A stretch of 64,000 bases of DNA from assembly GCF_014647895.1 (NCBI RefSeq), contig NZ_BMQB01000002.1:310001-374000 (forward strand). The letters run 5' to 3'. The notes under the pieces are model-generated. The model did no database searches. It was given only the letters and a program-made list of their open reading frames with translations, and was not told the origin of the DNA. The DNA comes from Pilimelia anulata. Lineage in GTDB: Bacteria; Actinomycetota; Actinomycetes; Mycobacteriales; Micromonosporaceae. The position numbers were made by a program, and so were the translations under genes. Positions 17,001 through 25,706 of this stretch are shown here, in pieces (position 1 is the first letter of the stretch; each line of letters opens with the position of its first letter).

Positions 17001-18656
17001 TCAGCCGGTGATCTGGGACAGCGTCAGCCAGTCGCCCTCGCCCGGCTGCCCCGGCGCCACCCGGTAGTGCGGCACGCCGGCGATGATGGCGAACTGGTAC
17101 ACCGCGATGGGCCGCCCGGCCGCCCCCGTCCGGTCGGTGCCGGTGAGCGCGCCGGTCGCCGGGGCGTACGCGTAGTAGCGGATCCGCGCCTGCCGCGCCC
17201 GGGTCACCATCCGGATGCGCAGGCCGAGCGCGCTGACCAGGCCGCGGACGTAGACGTACCCCGGCCGCTCGGCCACGTACAGCCCGCGCAGGCTGCCCGC
17301 CTTCACGTTCAGCCACATGTACGGCGAGCCGGAGATCCGGTACCGCCGCTCCAGCGGCGCCGACGACGGTCGGCTGAACCGGGCGATCCGGACGAAACTG
17401 AGCTTGCCGCCCACCAGCTTGTACACCCGGACCGCCCCGCGCAGGGTGATCGTCCCGGTGCGCAGGTTGTCCTGCACGTCGCCCCACAGCCGCAGCGCCG
17501 CCCGGGCGAACGCCGCGTGCCCGGTCATCTCCCCGAGCAGCAGGAGCTGCTGGACGTGCATCGTGTGGTACTTGAACGAGTCCCCGCGCCGCCAGTCGTC
17601 GTAGTACGACCGCCAGTACGGCCGGCGCAGCACCCCGCCGTACACCAGCGAGGTGTAGGCGCCGGCGCGCAGCATCCGCAGCGCCAGCCCGGCCCGGGTG
17701 AGCAGCCAGTAGTCGTACAGCGCCTGGACGCCGGAGTTGTGCCCGTTGAAGATCCGGTCGCCGGCCGCGACGTGGGTGAACGCGGCCTCCTCGATCCACC
17801 AGTACCCGTTGTGGATCAGCGACGACCACGGCCGCCGGACGCGCGGGGTGACCAGCAGCGACGTGAAGGTGCGCCGGGCGGCGGTCCGGTATTTCACCTC
17901 GCCGGTGGTGGCCGCGAGCCGGGAGAACAGGCTCAGCGCCACCGCCTGCGCCATGCCCGAGTACCAGGGCGCGCGCAGTGTCACCGCGGGCTTGGTCCGG
18001 CTGGCGGCCAGCACGTGGTTCCACCGGTACGGGTAGAACCAGCCGCCGTCGTACTCGACCCGGCTGCCGATCAGCCAGTCCGCCTGCTTCCTGGCCCGGT
18101 CCAGCCAGACCAGGGTGCCGGTCCTGCGGTAGTTGATCCACATGGACTGGCCGCAGCGGGCGGCGAACAGCGGGTGCGGGCGGTCCGGGTCGGTGCGCAC
18201 GTCCATGCAGACGCCGGACGGCGTCAGGTGCGGGAACGTCGTCACCACGCCGGAGCGCGCCACGATCTGCGCCTGCCAGCCGGCCCGCACCCTGAACGGG
18301 TACGTCCGCGCCCGGGCCACGTTCACCGCCGACGGCCGCAGCGCCGCCGGGTACCGCGGGACCGCCGCCAGCGGCCCGGCCAGCGGCGCGTCGCCGGTGG
18401 CGTCCGGCCAGCCCGGCTCGGCGCCGTCGGGCAGCAGCGGCGGGTCGTCCACGAACGGGCCGGACGCCGCGTCCGGGTCCAGGGTCAGCGGGTCCACGGT
18501 CAGCGGGTCGCGGGCGGCCGGGTCGGCGCCGCCCGCCGCGCCGGCGGCCGGGCCCGCGGCGGCGGGGCGCGGCGGCGGGGCGGCGAGCGTACCGGCGGCC
18601 AGCACGGCCGCGAGCGCGGCCGCGGCCGGGGCGGCGAACCGGCGGCCGGCGCTCAC
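17001..18656 (-). CDS. Secreted D-glucuronyl C5-epimerase-like protein (copy 1)
   Basis: A 551-residue protein with a signal peptide and a Pro/Ala/Asp-rich linker (to about residue 110), then an alpha/alpha-toroid resembling the C-terminal domain of D-glucuronyl C5-epimerase. Recognisable elements are YPFRVRAGWQAQIVARSGVV, the CGQSMWINYRRTGT helix, GGWFYPYRWNH, and the WYSGMAQAVALSLFSRL motif typical of this family, followed by a beta-rich C-terminal domain (after about 400). C5-epimerases invert uronic acids inside polysaccharides; the natural substrate here is unknown. Its GTG start overlaps the stop of copy 2 as GTGA, so the two are coupled and co-transcribed. Confidence 0.75.
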   Translation of the reverse strand: MSAGRRFAAPAAAALAAVLAAGTLAAPPPRPAAAGPAAGAAGGADPAARDPLTVDPLTLDPDAASGPFVDDPPLLPDGAEPGWPDATGDAPLAGPLAAVPRYPAALRPSAVNVARARTYPFRVRAGWQAQIVARSGVVTTFPHLTPSGVCMDVRTDPDRPHPLFAARCGQSMWINYRRTGTLVWLDRARKQADWLIGSRVEYDGGWFYPYRWNHVLAASRTKPAVTLRAPWYSGMAQAVALSLFSRLAATTGEVKYRTAARRTFTSLLVTPRVRRPWSSLIHNGYWWIEEAAFTHVAAGDRIFNGHNSGVQALYDYWLLTRAGLALRMLRAGAYTSLVYGGVLRRPYWRSYYDDWRRGDSFKYHTMHVQQLLLLGEMTGHAAFARAALRLWGDVQDNLRTGTITLRGAVRVYKLVGGKLSFVRIARFSRPSSAPLERRYRISGSPYMWLNVKAGSLRGLYVAERPGYVYVRGLVSALGLRIRMVTRARQARIRYYAYAPATGALTGTDRTGAAGRPIAVYQFAIIAGVPHYRVAPGQPGEGDWLTLSQITG

Positions 18657-20059
18657 GCCGTCACCAGCGACAGGGCGATCCAGCGGCCGGCGTGCGGCTG
18701 CCCGCCGGCGAGCCGGCCGCACGGGGTGCCGCCGATCGTCGCCACCCGGTCGATCGTCGCCCGGGCGGTCGCCCGCGCGGTCCCGCCCGCGGTGACGCCC
18801 GCGTGGCCGCCGGCCAGCAGGCGGGTGCCCTTGCGGACGCCGACCGTGACCGTCGGGCGCAGGTCCAGCGGGGCGAGCGCGCCGCGCACGTACGCGGTGC
18901 CGGGCAGCTCGGGCACGAACCGGCCGCGCAGCGGCCCGCCGCGCACCCGCAGCCACACCGCCGCCGAGCCGGGCACCCGCCCGCGCCAGGCCAGCGGCAC
19001 CCGGGCCGCGGGGGAGAAGCGCACGGTACCGGCGCGGACCGGGCGCCCGCCGCGCAGCACGTACCCCGGCACCGCGCCGCGCAGCAGCACCGTGCCGCCG
19101 GTGCCGCCGGCGCCCGTCCAGGCCCGGGCCGCGGCCAGGCCGAAGCCGACCCGCCCGGTCAGCTCCGCCAGGTAGAGCAGGTGCGGGGTGAGCGCGGCGG
19201 TGGCGAGGCCGCGGTCGGCGGCGAGCACGCCGTGGACCGTCGACAGCGCCGCCCGGACCACCCGCAGCGCCCGCGGGTCGGCGGTGACCCGCCACAGCTC
19301 GTACGCGCCGGTCAGCGCCTCGATGTGCCGTTCGAGCGCCGCGGCCGGGTCCGGCTCGGCGTCCAGCCACAGCCGGCCGGCGCGCAGCGTGCCGGTCGCC
19401 GGGCGGCCGGGGCGCGGGGGGACGAGCAGGGCCGCGAACGTCCCCTCGGCCGCCGCCCGCCAGCGCGGCTGCGCGGTCGTGCCGGCCAGCCGGGCGAACA
19501 GCGTCAGCGCCTCACCCTGGACCAGCCCGGAGTAGCGGATGCTCGGCCGGCCGCCGGTGCCGCGCACGGTCCGTGGGTGGAACCACGCCTCGCCGTACCC
19601 GCGGTGCCGCGCCAGCAGCCACTCGCCCTGCACGACCGCCTGGTCCAGCCAGGTCTGCGCGCCGGTCAGCCGGTGGTTGTTCCACATGGCCTGGCCGCAC
19701 CGCGCCGCCGCGAGCGCGTCGCCGCCGGGGCCGAGGTCGGGGTCCGTGCAGACCCCGGTGACCGTACGGGCGGGGAAGGCCGTGGTCACGCGGTCGGCGA
19801 CCGCGCTGCGCCGGCTCCAGGGCAGCCGGCGGACCGGGTACGCCCCGTCGGTGGGCAGCGCGATCGTCGACTGCCCGGCGAGGACGGGCCGGACGGGTGC
19901 CCGCGCGGCCAGCGGGCGCCAGCGCGCGATCGTGCTGGGTGGGGGTTCGGCCGGCGGCGCAGCCGCCGGCTCCGGGGTGGTGGGCGCCGTACCGGCCACC
20001 ACCGTGATGCCGGCCAGTGCGGCCAGCGTCGTGACTGCGGCTACCGCTCGCTTGTCCAT
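18653..20059 (-). CDS. Secreted C5-epimerase-like protein (copy 2)
   Basis: A 468-residue paralogue of the next gene, with matching landmarks in order: a signal anchor (AAVTTLAALAGITVVAG), CGQAMWNNHRLTGAQTWLDQ, GEAWFHPR, IRYSGLVQGEALTLFARLAG and a similar beta C-terminal domain. Several tyrosine and tryptophan positions of copy 1 are lost, and the middle section (the toroid) is shorter, so it may have diverged in substrate or activity. ATG 20059 is preferred because GAGGG lies 5 bases upstream; an ATG six codons earlier has no ribosome site. It is the first gene of a two-gene operon facing away from a long gene-poor region. Confidence 0.72.
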   Translation of the reverse strand: MDKRAVAAVTTLAALAGITVVAGTAPTTPEPAAAPPAEPPPSTIARWRPLAARAPVRPVLAGQSTIALPTDGAYPVRRLPWSRRSAVADRVTTAFPARTVTGVCTDPDLGPGGDALAAARCGQAMWNNHRLTGAQTWLDQAVVQGEWLLARHRGYGEAWFHPRTVRGTGGRPSIRYSGLVQGEALTLFARLAGTTAQPRWRAAAEGTFAALLVPPRPGRPATGTLRAGRLWLDAEPDPAAALERHIEALTGAYELWRVTADPRALRVVRAALSTVHGVLAADRGLATAALTPHLLYLAELTGRVGFGLAAARAWTGAGGTGGTVLLRGAVPGYVLRGGRPVRAGTVRFSPAARVPLAWRGRVPGSAAVWLRVRGGPLRGRFVPELPGTAYVRGALAPLDLRPTVTVGVRKGTRLLAGGHAGVTAGGTARATARATIDRVATIGGTPCGRLAGGQPHAGRWIALSLVTA

Positions 20060-21312
20060 CGTCCCTCGAAGCCTCATTCGACCGGTTGGCTGATTCACAC
20101 GCTAACGAGCAAATGTGCCATTTATCGGCCATTTTGCAAATACCGGGAGGTCAGTAGAGTTTCGGACCCTCGACACGCCATAACCCCGACACACCGACAA
20201 CACCGGCCCCACCCGCCCGCCCCGCCCCAACCGTCCGACCGGTGCCGCGTGCCGCCCGCCGCGCGCGATGGTAGCTGTAACACCGCCGCCACCCGCAGCC
20301 GTCGCCGTCGCACCGCCAGCCGGGCGCCGCCGCTGCACGCTCCCGGCCGCCGCCACCGCCGCGCACCGCCGCCCACCCACCGCAGATTCGGTGATCAACA
20401 TGAGGCCAGCGACCGAATTCGGCTCCTATAAGGTCTCTGTCCCCATGGTCACGTTGGGTTGGGTGGTCGGTAGGGGTCTTGCTCCGCGGTGGCGCTCGGC
20501 ACCCGGGCTCGGTCGCTCGGGCCGGGCCCCGGCGCCTACCGCGGGCACCGACGTGCGGTCGGGTACGCCGTGCGCTGCCACCGGCACACCGGGAACCAGC
20601 GCCCGCGGTCACCGACGGCGGCCGGGACTGTCTTACTGCGGCGCACACCGGTGTGGCTGCGCGTTCGGGCCGCCGGAGCAACCCCCGCCGCCGGTGCACC
20701 CCGGCCGGACGGCGCGGGTCATCGCTCGCCGCGCAAGCTGTGCCCGTACCCGCCGCGCCGCGCTTGCCGTTCCGTCCGTCGTGGCGCGGGTGAAGGGGTG
20801 GTTCCGGCCGGGAATTCCGCGTCGGTGCCCCGTTTTTCGCGCTCCACACCCCACTTCCCGAGTGCTTCGGCCGGGGTGGTCCGGAGTGGCGGCCGCAGGC
20901 CCCGATGAGTGCTCCCGGGCCCGCTGTCGCGCAATTACCCGGCGAATGCCGAGCGGCGGTGAATCGCTTCTAATGTAGAAGCGCCCGACAATTTGTGTGA
21001 ATCGGCAGCGCGTGGTGCTTTCGCCGTGCACAGTGTGGTCATGAGCCTTAGCGGGAGTGGCGTGTCGTACGTGTGGTGCGTACGCCGACTCCGTGTCGAA
21101 TCCGACGCCGATTCGTGCGCCGGCGGGCCCGGCCCGTTCGCGAACGCGGTTGAGGCTGAGCGGGTCCCGGGACGCGTCCGCACCACGGCCCCGCGGGCCG
21201 GGGACGCGCGGTGGGCCGGGGAGGACGCCTGAGCCTGGCGTTCGCCGGTGCTCATTTCATCGCCCGACGTATCCGGGGCGATCCGTCAAAGAATCGCAAG
21301 GAGGGAAACGAC
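20060..21312. other. 1.25-kb gene-poor region
   Basis: No frame here has convincing protein character: all are Arg/Pro/Gly-rich shadow sequences. It contains AT-rich patches at 20100-20165 (next to the epimerase operon), 20400-20445 (with TATAAG) and 20960-21060, which look like promoters. A 19-bp palindrome sits at 20965-20983. It may hold an unrecognised non-coding RNA, long 5' leaders or a decayed gene. Confidence 0.5.
20965..20983. repeat. 19-bp palindrome, possible operator
   Basis: CGCTTCTA - ATG - TAGAAGCG is a perfect 8-bp inverted repeat with a 3-base spacer, inside a relatively AT-rich patch about 330 bp upstream of the histone-like gene. The short spacer suits a dimeric repressor site better than a terminator. 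Confidence 0.4.
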
Positions 21313-22338
21313 ATGGCGGTAGCACGCAAGGCGGCGACTCGCCCCGCGGCCAAGAAGGCCACGGTGAAGAAGACGACCGCTGGTACCACTGCCAAGGCGA
21401 CCACGCGCAAGCCGGCCGCCGCGAAGAAGACCACGGCGCGCAAGTCGACCACGTCGGCCGCGGCGAAGAAGACCACCACGAAGAAGGCCGCCGCGAGCCC
21501 GGCCAAGAAGACCACCGCGCGCAAGACCACCGCGGCGAAGAAGGCCACCACCACCGCCCGCAAGGCGACGACCGCGCGCAAGACGACCGCGGCGAAGTCG
21601 ACGGCGCGCACGACGACCGCGCGCAAGACCGCGGCCGCCTCGACGCCGCGCAAGACCGCGGCGAAGAAGACCACCACCGCGCGCAAGACCACCGCGGCGA
21701 AGAAGGCCACCACCACCGCCCGCAAGGCCACGACGGCCCGCAAGGCCACGACGACCGCGCGCAAGGCGACCACGACCCGCAAGGCCACGACCGCGCGCAA
21801 GACCACCGCGGCGAAGGCCACCACGGCCCGCAAGGCCACCACGGCCCGCAAGGCCACCACGGCCCGCAAGGCCACCACCACCCGCGCGACGGCGGCGAAG
21901 AAGACCGCCGCGCGCAAGAGCACCGCCGCGAAGGCCACCACGGCCCGCAGGACCGCGGCCGCCGGTACGGCCCGCAAGGCCACCACCGGCGCGAAGAAGA
22001 CCGCGACCCGGTCGACGGCGGCCAAGAAGGCCACCACCGCCGGTCGGGCCACCACCGCCCGCAAGAGCACCGCGGCGAAGGCCACCACGGCCCGCAAGAC
22101 CACCGCGCGCAAGAGCACGGCGGCGAAGAAGGCGACCGGCTCGCGAGCCGCCGCCAAGACGGCTGGCGGACGCAGCACGGCCCGTACCTCCGCCCGCCCC
22201 ACGCCCACCCGGGCCAACGGCAGCCGGCGCGCGCCGGCCGGCCGGACCAGCAGCCGCCGCCAGTCGGCCACCCGCACCGCGGTGCGGCGCGGCAGCACGG
22301 CCGCTCGGCGCACGGTGGCCCGCCGCTCCGCACGCTGA
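21313..22338 (+). CDS. Histone H1-like Lys/Ala/Thr-repeat protein
   Basis: A 341-residue, extremely basic protein built almost only of Ala, Lys, Thr and Arg. It begins MAVARKAATRPAAKKATVKK and repeats variants of KATTARKTTAAKK with AAKK and TARK cores throughout; the last 60 residues turn Arg/Ser-rich (SRRQSATRTAVRR). It has no acidic residues to speak of and no HU-type globular N-terminal domain, unlike the actinobacterial HupB fusion proteins. It resembles the tail of eukaryotic H1 and bacterial Hc1/AlgP-like proteins, which bind and compact DNA. A perfect AAGGAGG ribosome site precedes ATG 21313. It is monocistronic after the long gene-poor region. The repeats at DNA level invite expansion and contraction. 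Confidence 0.82.
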   Translation: MAVARKAATRPAAKKATVKKTTAGTTAKATTRKPAAAKKTTARKSTTSAAAKKTTTKKAAASPAKKTTARKTTAAKKATTTARKATTARKTTAAKSTARTTTARKTAAASTPRKTAAKKTTTARKTTAAKKATTTARKATTARKATTTARKATTTRKATTARKTTAAKATTARKATTARKATTARKATTTRATAAKKTAARKSTAAKATTARRTAAAGTARKATTGAKKTATRSTAAKKATTAGRATTARKSTAAKATTARKTTARKSTAAKKATGSRAAAKTAGGRSTARTSARPTPTRANGSRRAPAGRTSSRRQSATRTAVRRGSTAARRTVARRSAR

Positions 22339-22400
22339 GGCGGGGCGCGCCGCAGACCGGCCGCTCGGCGCCCGGGACCCGGCACTGATACAACGGACCA

Positions 22401-23828
22401 GTGCTGATCAGACGTCTCCGGGCGCCCCGGCTCGACTTCGGCGCGCTCCGCCGGGAGCTCGACCTGCCGAGCGACTTCCCGCCACCCGTCCGCGCCGCGG
22501 CCGCGGCGGCCGCCGCCCGGCCGCCCGCCGCCCCGGTCGACCGGACGGACGTGCCGTTCGTCACCGTCGACCCCGCCGGCGCGCGGGACCTCGACCAGGC
22601 GCTGTGGCTCGACCGCCGGCCCGGCGGCGGGTACCTCGTGCGGTACGCCATCGCCGACGTCCCGTTCTTCGTCGCCCCGGACGACCCCGTGGCCGTGGAG
22701 AGCCGGCAGCGCGGCGAGACGGTGTACCTGCCGGACGGGAACGTGCCGCTGCACCCCGTCGAGCTGAGCGAGGGCGCCGCGAGCCTGCTGCCCGACGTCA
22801 CCCGCCCGGCCGTGCTGTGGACGATCGCGCTGGCCGCCGACGCGACCGTCACCGACTTCCGGATCGAGCGCGCGCTGGTGCGCAGCCGGGCCCGGCTCGA
22901 CTACCGGGGCGTCCAGGCCGCCGCCGACGCCGGTACGCTCCCCGAACCCCTGCGCGCGCTGCCCGACCTCGGTGCGCTGCTGATCGACACCGCGATCCAG
23001 CGCGGGGCGATCTCGCTGCCGGTACCCGAGCAGGAGCTGGTCGCCGACGGCGACTCGTGGCGGCTGACGCTGCGGGCGCCGGCGCCGGTCGAGGAGTACA
23101 ACGCGCAGATCTCCCTGCTCACCGGTACGGTCGCCGCCGGCGTCATGCTCACCGGCGGCGTCGGCCTGCTCCGCACGATGCCCGCGCCCGCGCCCGCCGC
23201 CGTGGACCGGCTGCGCACGGCCGCCGCGGCGCTGGGCATCGACTGGCCGGCGGGCACTCCCGTCGGCGCGGTCGTGCACGCCGCCGACGCCGGCAGCCCG
23301 CGCGGCGCCGCGTTCCTCGACCACGCCGCGGAGCTGCTGCGCGGGGCCGGGTACACGGCGTTCGACGGGCCGCCGCCGGCCGAACCCGGCCACGCGGGCG
23401 TGGGCGTGCCGTACGCGCACGTGACGGCCCCGCTGCGCCGGCTGGCCGACCGGTACGCCACCGAGGTCTGCCTGGCCCTGCACGCCGGCCGCCCGGTACC
23501 CGACTGGGCCCGGACGGCGCTGCCGCAACTGCCGGCGGTGATGTCGGCCGCCGGGCGGCGGTCCGGCGCGGCGGCGCGCGGCGCCGTCGACCTCGCCGAG
23601 GCGGTGGCGCTGCGGGACCGGGTGGGGGAGCTGTTCGACGCGACGGTGCTGGACGTGGACGAGCCGCGGGCCGGCGGGGCGCCGCGCGAGCCCGGCGGGG
23701 TGGTGGCGATCGCCGACCCGCCGGTGCGGGCGCGCTGCCGCGGGCCGCTGCCGCTGGGGGAGCGGACGTCGGTCCGGCTGGCGGTCGCGGACCCGGACCG
23801 GCGCGAGATCCTGTTCACCGCCGCCTGA
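22401..23828 (+). CDS. RNB-domain ribonuclease (RNase II/R-like)
   Basis: The 475-residue enzyme carries the RNB catalytic domain: VTVDPAGARDLDQALWLDR (about residues 53-71) holds the conserved aspartates that bind magnesium, followed by YAIADVPFFV, SEGAASLLP, the EYNAQISLLTGTVAA region and the late YAHVTAPLRRLADRY motif. Members degrade single-stranded RNA 3'-to-5'. It lacks obvious cold-shock and S1 RNA-binding domains, the usual short actinobacterial architecture. It starts at GTG 22401, 62 bp after the histone-like gene; co-transcription is possible. Confidence 0.9.
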   Translation: MLIRRLRAPRLDFGALRRELDLPSDFPPPVRAAAAAAAARPPAAPVDRTDVPFVTVDPAGARDLDQALWLDRRPGGGYLVRYAIADVPFFVAPDDPVAVESRQRGETVYLPDGNVPLHPVELSEGAASLLPDVTRPAVLWTIALAADATVTDFRIERALVRSRARLDYRGVQAAADAGTLPEPLRALPDLGALLIDTAIQRGAISLPVPEQELVADGDSWRLTLRAPAPVEEYNAQISLLTGTVAAGVMLTGGVGLLRTMPAPAPAAVDRLRTAAAALGIDWPAGTPVGAVVHAADAGSPRGAAFLDHAAELLRGAGYTAFDGPPPAEPGHAGVGVPYAHVTAPLRRLADRYATEVCLALHAGRPVPDWARTALPQLPAVMSAAGRRSGAAARGAVDLAEAVALRDRVGELFDATVLDVDEPRAGGAPREPGGVVAIADPPVRARCRGPLPLGERTSVRLAVADPDRREILFTAA

Positions 23829-23943
23829 CCCGCCGCCCGCGGCCCGGCCGGGGCGCCGCCGCGGACACCGCCGCCGCCCGGCAGCGCCGCCGCTAGCAGT
23901 GCTGCCGCGGCGGCCCGGGCGGGCGGCGGCGGCCCGGGGCAGA

Positions 23944-24723
23944 ATGGCGCGGGTGACCGACCGCCCGCGCGACGACCTCGGCGACGCGCCCCCGCTGCGC
24001 GGCGCCCCGCGCCGGGTGGTCTCGCTCGTCCCGTCGCTGACCGAGGCCGTCGCCGAGGGCGCCGCCGACCTGCTCGCCGGGGCCACCGACTACTGCACCC
24101 ACCCCGCCGGCCTCGCCGTGGCCAGGGTCGGCGGGAGCAAGTACCCGTCCGTGCCGGACATCCTCGCCGCCCGCCCCGACCTGGTGCTCGCCAACGTCGA
24201 GGAGAACCGCGCCGAGGACGTCGCCGCGCTGCGCGCCGCCGGGGTGCCGGTGTGGGTGACGTACCCGCGGACGGTCCCGGCCGCCCTGGACAGCCTGGCC
24301 CGCCTCTACGCCGCGCTGGCCCGCCCGGCGCCGCCCTGGCTGGCCGCCGCCGCGGCGGCCTGGGCGGACCCGCCGGCCGTACCGGCGACCGCGGTGGCCG
24401 TACCGGTGTGGCGCAAGCCGTGGGTGGTACTCGGCGGCGACACGTTCGCCGGGGACGTGCTGGCCCGCCTCGGCGCCCGCAACGTGCACGCGGGCGCGGC
24501 CGAGCGGTACCCCCGCCCGCCGCTGCCGGGCGTGCGCGGCGGCGCGGCGCTGATGGTGCTGCCCGACGAGCCGTACCGGTTCACCGCCGCCGACGGCCCC
24601 GAGGCGTTCCCGGGCGTGCCGTGCGCGCTGCTGTCCGGCCGGCACCTCACCTGGTACGGCCCGAGCCTGGCCGAAGCGCCGGCCCTGCTCGCGGCCCAGC
24701 TCGGCCGGACGGTGACCGCGTGA
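23944..24723 (+). CDS. BtuF-like helical-backbone substrate-binding protein
   Basis: A 259-residue protein of the cobalamin/metal-chelate receptor fold: PRRVVSLVPSLTEAVAE opens the first lobe, ATDYCTHPAG and KYPSVPDILAARPDLVLANV follow as in BtuF-type proteins, and the second lobe has WVVLGGDTFAGDVLARLGA. It has no signal peptide or lipobox, so it may be cytoplasmic or an orphan receptor; no permease or ATPase is adjacent. The ligand is inferred, not shown. ATG 23944 and GTG 23953 are both possible. Its stop overlaps the start of the S41 peptidase gene. Confidence 0.78.
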   Translation: MARVTDRPRDDLGDAPPLRGAPRRVVSLVPSLTEAVAEGAADLLAGATDYCTHPAGLAVARVGGSKYPSVPDILAARPDLVLANVEENRAEDVAALRAAGVPVWVTYPRTVPAALDSLARLYAALARPAPPWLAAAAAAWADPPAVPATAVAVPVWRKPWVVLGGDTFAGDVLARLGARNVHAGAAERYPRPPLPGVRGGAALMVLPDEPYRFTAADGPEAFPGVPCALLSGRHLTWYGPSLAEAPALLAAQLGRTVTA

Positions 24724-25688
24724 CCGCCCCGCCGCCCGACCGGGACCCCGCCGCCACCCGGCCCGCCCCGCCGGCCGCCGACCCGCGCGCTGCCGCGCCG
24801 CGGTCCGCCGCGGGGTCGGCGGGACCGGGCGCCGACCCCGCCGCCGTGCTGGCCGCCGCGGCCGTGCTGCTGCGGGACCGGTACGTGCTCCCCGACCGCG
24901 GCCGCGCCGCCGCCGACCGGATCACCGCCGCCGGGTACGGCGGGACCGTCGACGCCGCGTTCTGCGCCGCCGTCACCGCCGACCTGTACGCCGTCTGCGC
25001 CGACCGGCACCTGCGCCTGGCCTGGCGGGCCGACCCGCTGGACGCCGACGCCGCCCCGGCCCGGTACCGCGCCGGCCTCGCCCGCCGGCACCACGGCGTC
25101 GCCCGGGCCGAGCGGCTGCCGGGCGGGCCGGGCATCGTCGCGCTGTCCGACGTCGGCCCGGCCGCCTGGATCGGCGAGGCGCTCGCCGCCGCGTTCCGCG
25201 CCGTCGCCGGCTGCTCCGCGCTGCTGCTGGACCTGCGGGACAACCGCGGCGGCGCGGCCGACGGCGCCGCGCTGATCTGCTCGTACCTGCTGCCGCCCGA
25301 GCCGATCCTGGTCAACACCGTGCACCGGCCGGACGGCGCCGTCCGCGAGTACCGCACCACCGTCGACCTGCCCGGCCCCCGCTGCGCCGCGCCGGCCTGG
25401 GTGCTGACGTCGGCGCGGACGTTCTCCGGCGCCGAGGAGGTCGCGTACAACCTGCGCGCCCTCGGCCGGGCCACCCTCGTCGGCGAGGTGACCCGCGGCG
25501 GCGCCCACCCCACCGACGTGCACTGGCTGACCCCGCACGTGGCGCTGCACCTGCCGTACGCCCGCTCGGTCAACCCGATCACCGGCACCAACTGGGAGGG
25601 CACCGGCGTGACCCCGGACGTCGCCGTGCCGGCCGCCGACGCGGAGGCGGCGGCGCTGGCCCTGGCGGCGGCCGCGGGCCGCGGCTGA
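24720..25688 (+). CDS. S41-family (IRBP/tricorn-like) peptidase
   Basis: The 322-residue protein has a Pro/Ala-rich start, an N-terminal helical bundle of the IRBP type (about 40-105), and the S41 catalytic domain: LLLDLRDNRGGAADGA, then the nucleophile region SARTFSGAEEVAYNL with the catalytic serine, GEVTRGGAHPT, and the closing GTGVTPDVAVPA. No signal peptide is evident. S41 members cut unstructured C-termini; the target is unknown. The GTG start overlaps the preceding stop as GTGA, so this is the second gene of a coupled pair. The stop codon lies in the loop of a terminator-like hairpin. Confidence 0.83.
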   Translation: MTAPPPDRDPAATRPAPPAADPRAAAPRSAAGSAGPGADPAAVLAAAAVLLRDRYVLPDRGRAAADRITAAGYGGTVDAAFCAAVTADLYAVCADRHLRLAWRADPLDADAAPARYRAGLARRHHGVARAERLPGGPGIVALSDVGPAAWIGEALAAAFRAVAGCSALLLDLRDNRGGAADGAALICSYLLPPEPILVNTVHRPDGAVREYRTTVDLPGPRCAAPAWVLTSARTFSGAEEVAYNLRALGRATLVGEVTRGGAHPTDVHWLTPHVALHLPYARSVNPITGTNWEGTGVTPDVAVPAADAEAAALALAAAAGRG

Positions 25689-25702
25689 CCGCGGCCCGCG
25701 GC
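25671..25702. terminator. Shared hairpin with the S41 stop codon in its loop
   Basis: A perfect 14-bp inverted repeat (GCCGCGGGCCGCGG and its complement) encloses the 4-base loop CTGA, whose TGA is the peptidase stop codon. panB ends 5 bp away on the other strand, so one hairpin can serve both convergent genes. Confidence 0.65.
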
Positions 25703-25706
25703 GCGC

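Noticed and set aside
16843..18141. Upstream extension of the PP2C-like frame
   Set aside because: The frame stays open for over 400 more codons but only as shadow of the C5-epimerase gene; protein character starts at GTG 16842.
20268..20978. 236-codon plus-strand frame in the gene-poor region
   Set aside because: Arg/Pro/Ala-rich with no ribosome site, no domain and codon use unlike the neighbours.
21057..22388. 443-codon His/Asp/Gly-rich frame over the histone-like gene
   Set aside because: Its repeats (HDGPQGHH type) mirror the DNA repeats of the K/A/T frame, which has the ribosome site and typical histone-like composition. The reverse-strand Ala/Val-rich frames are likewise shadows.
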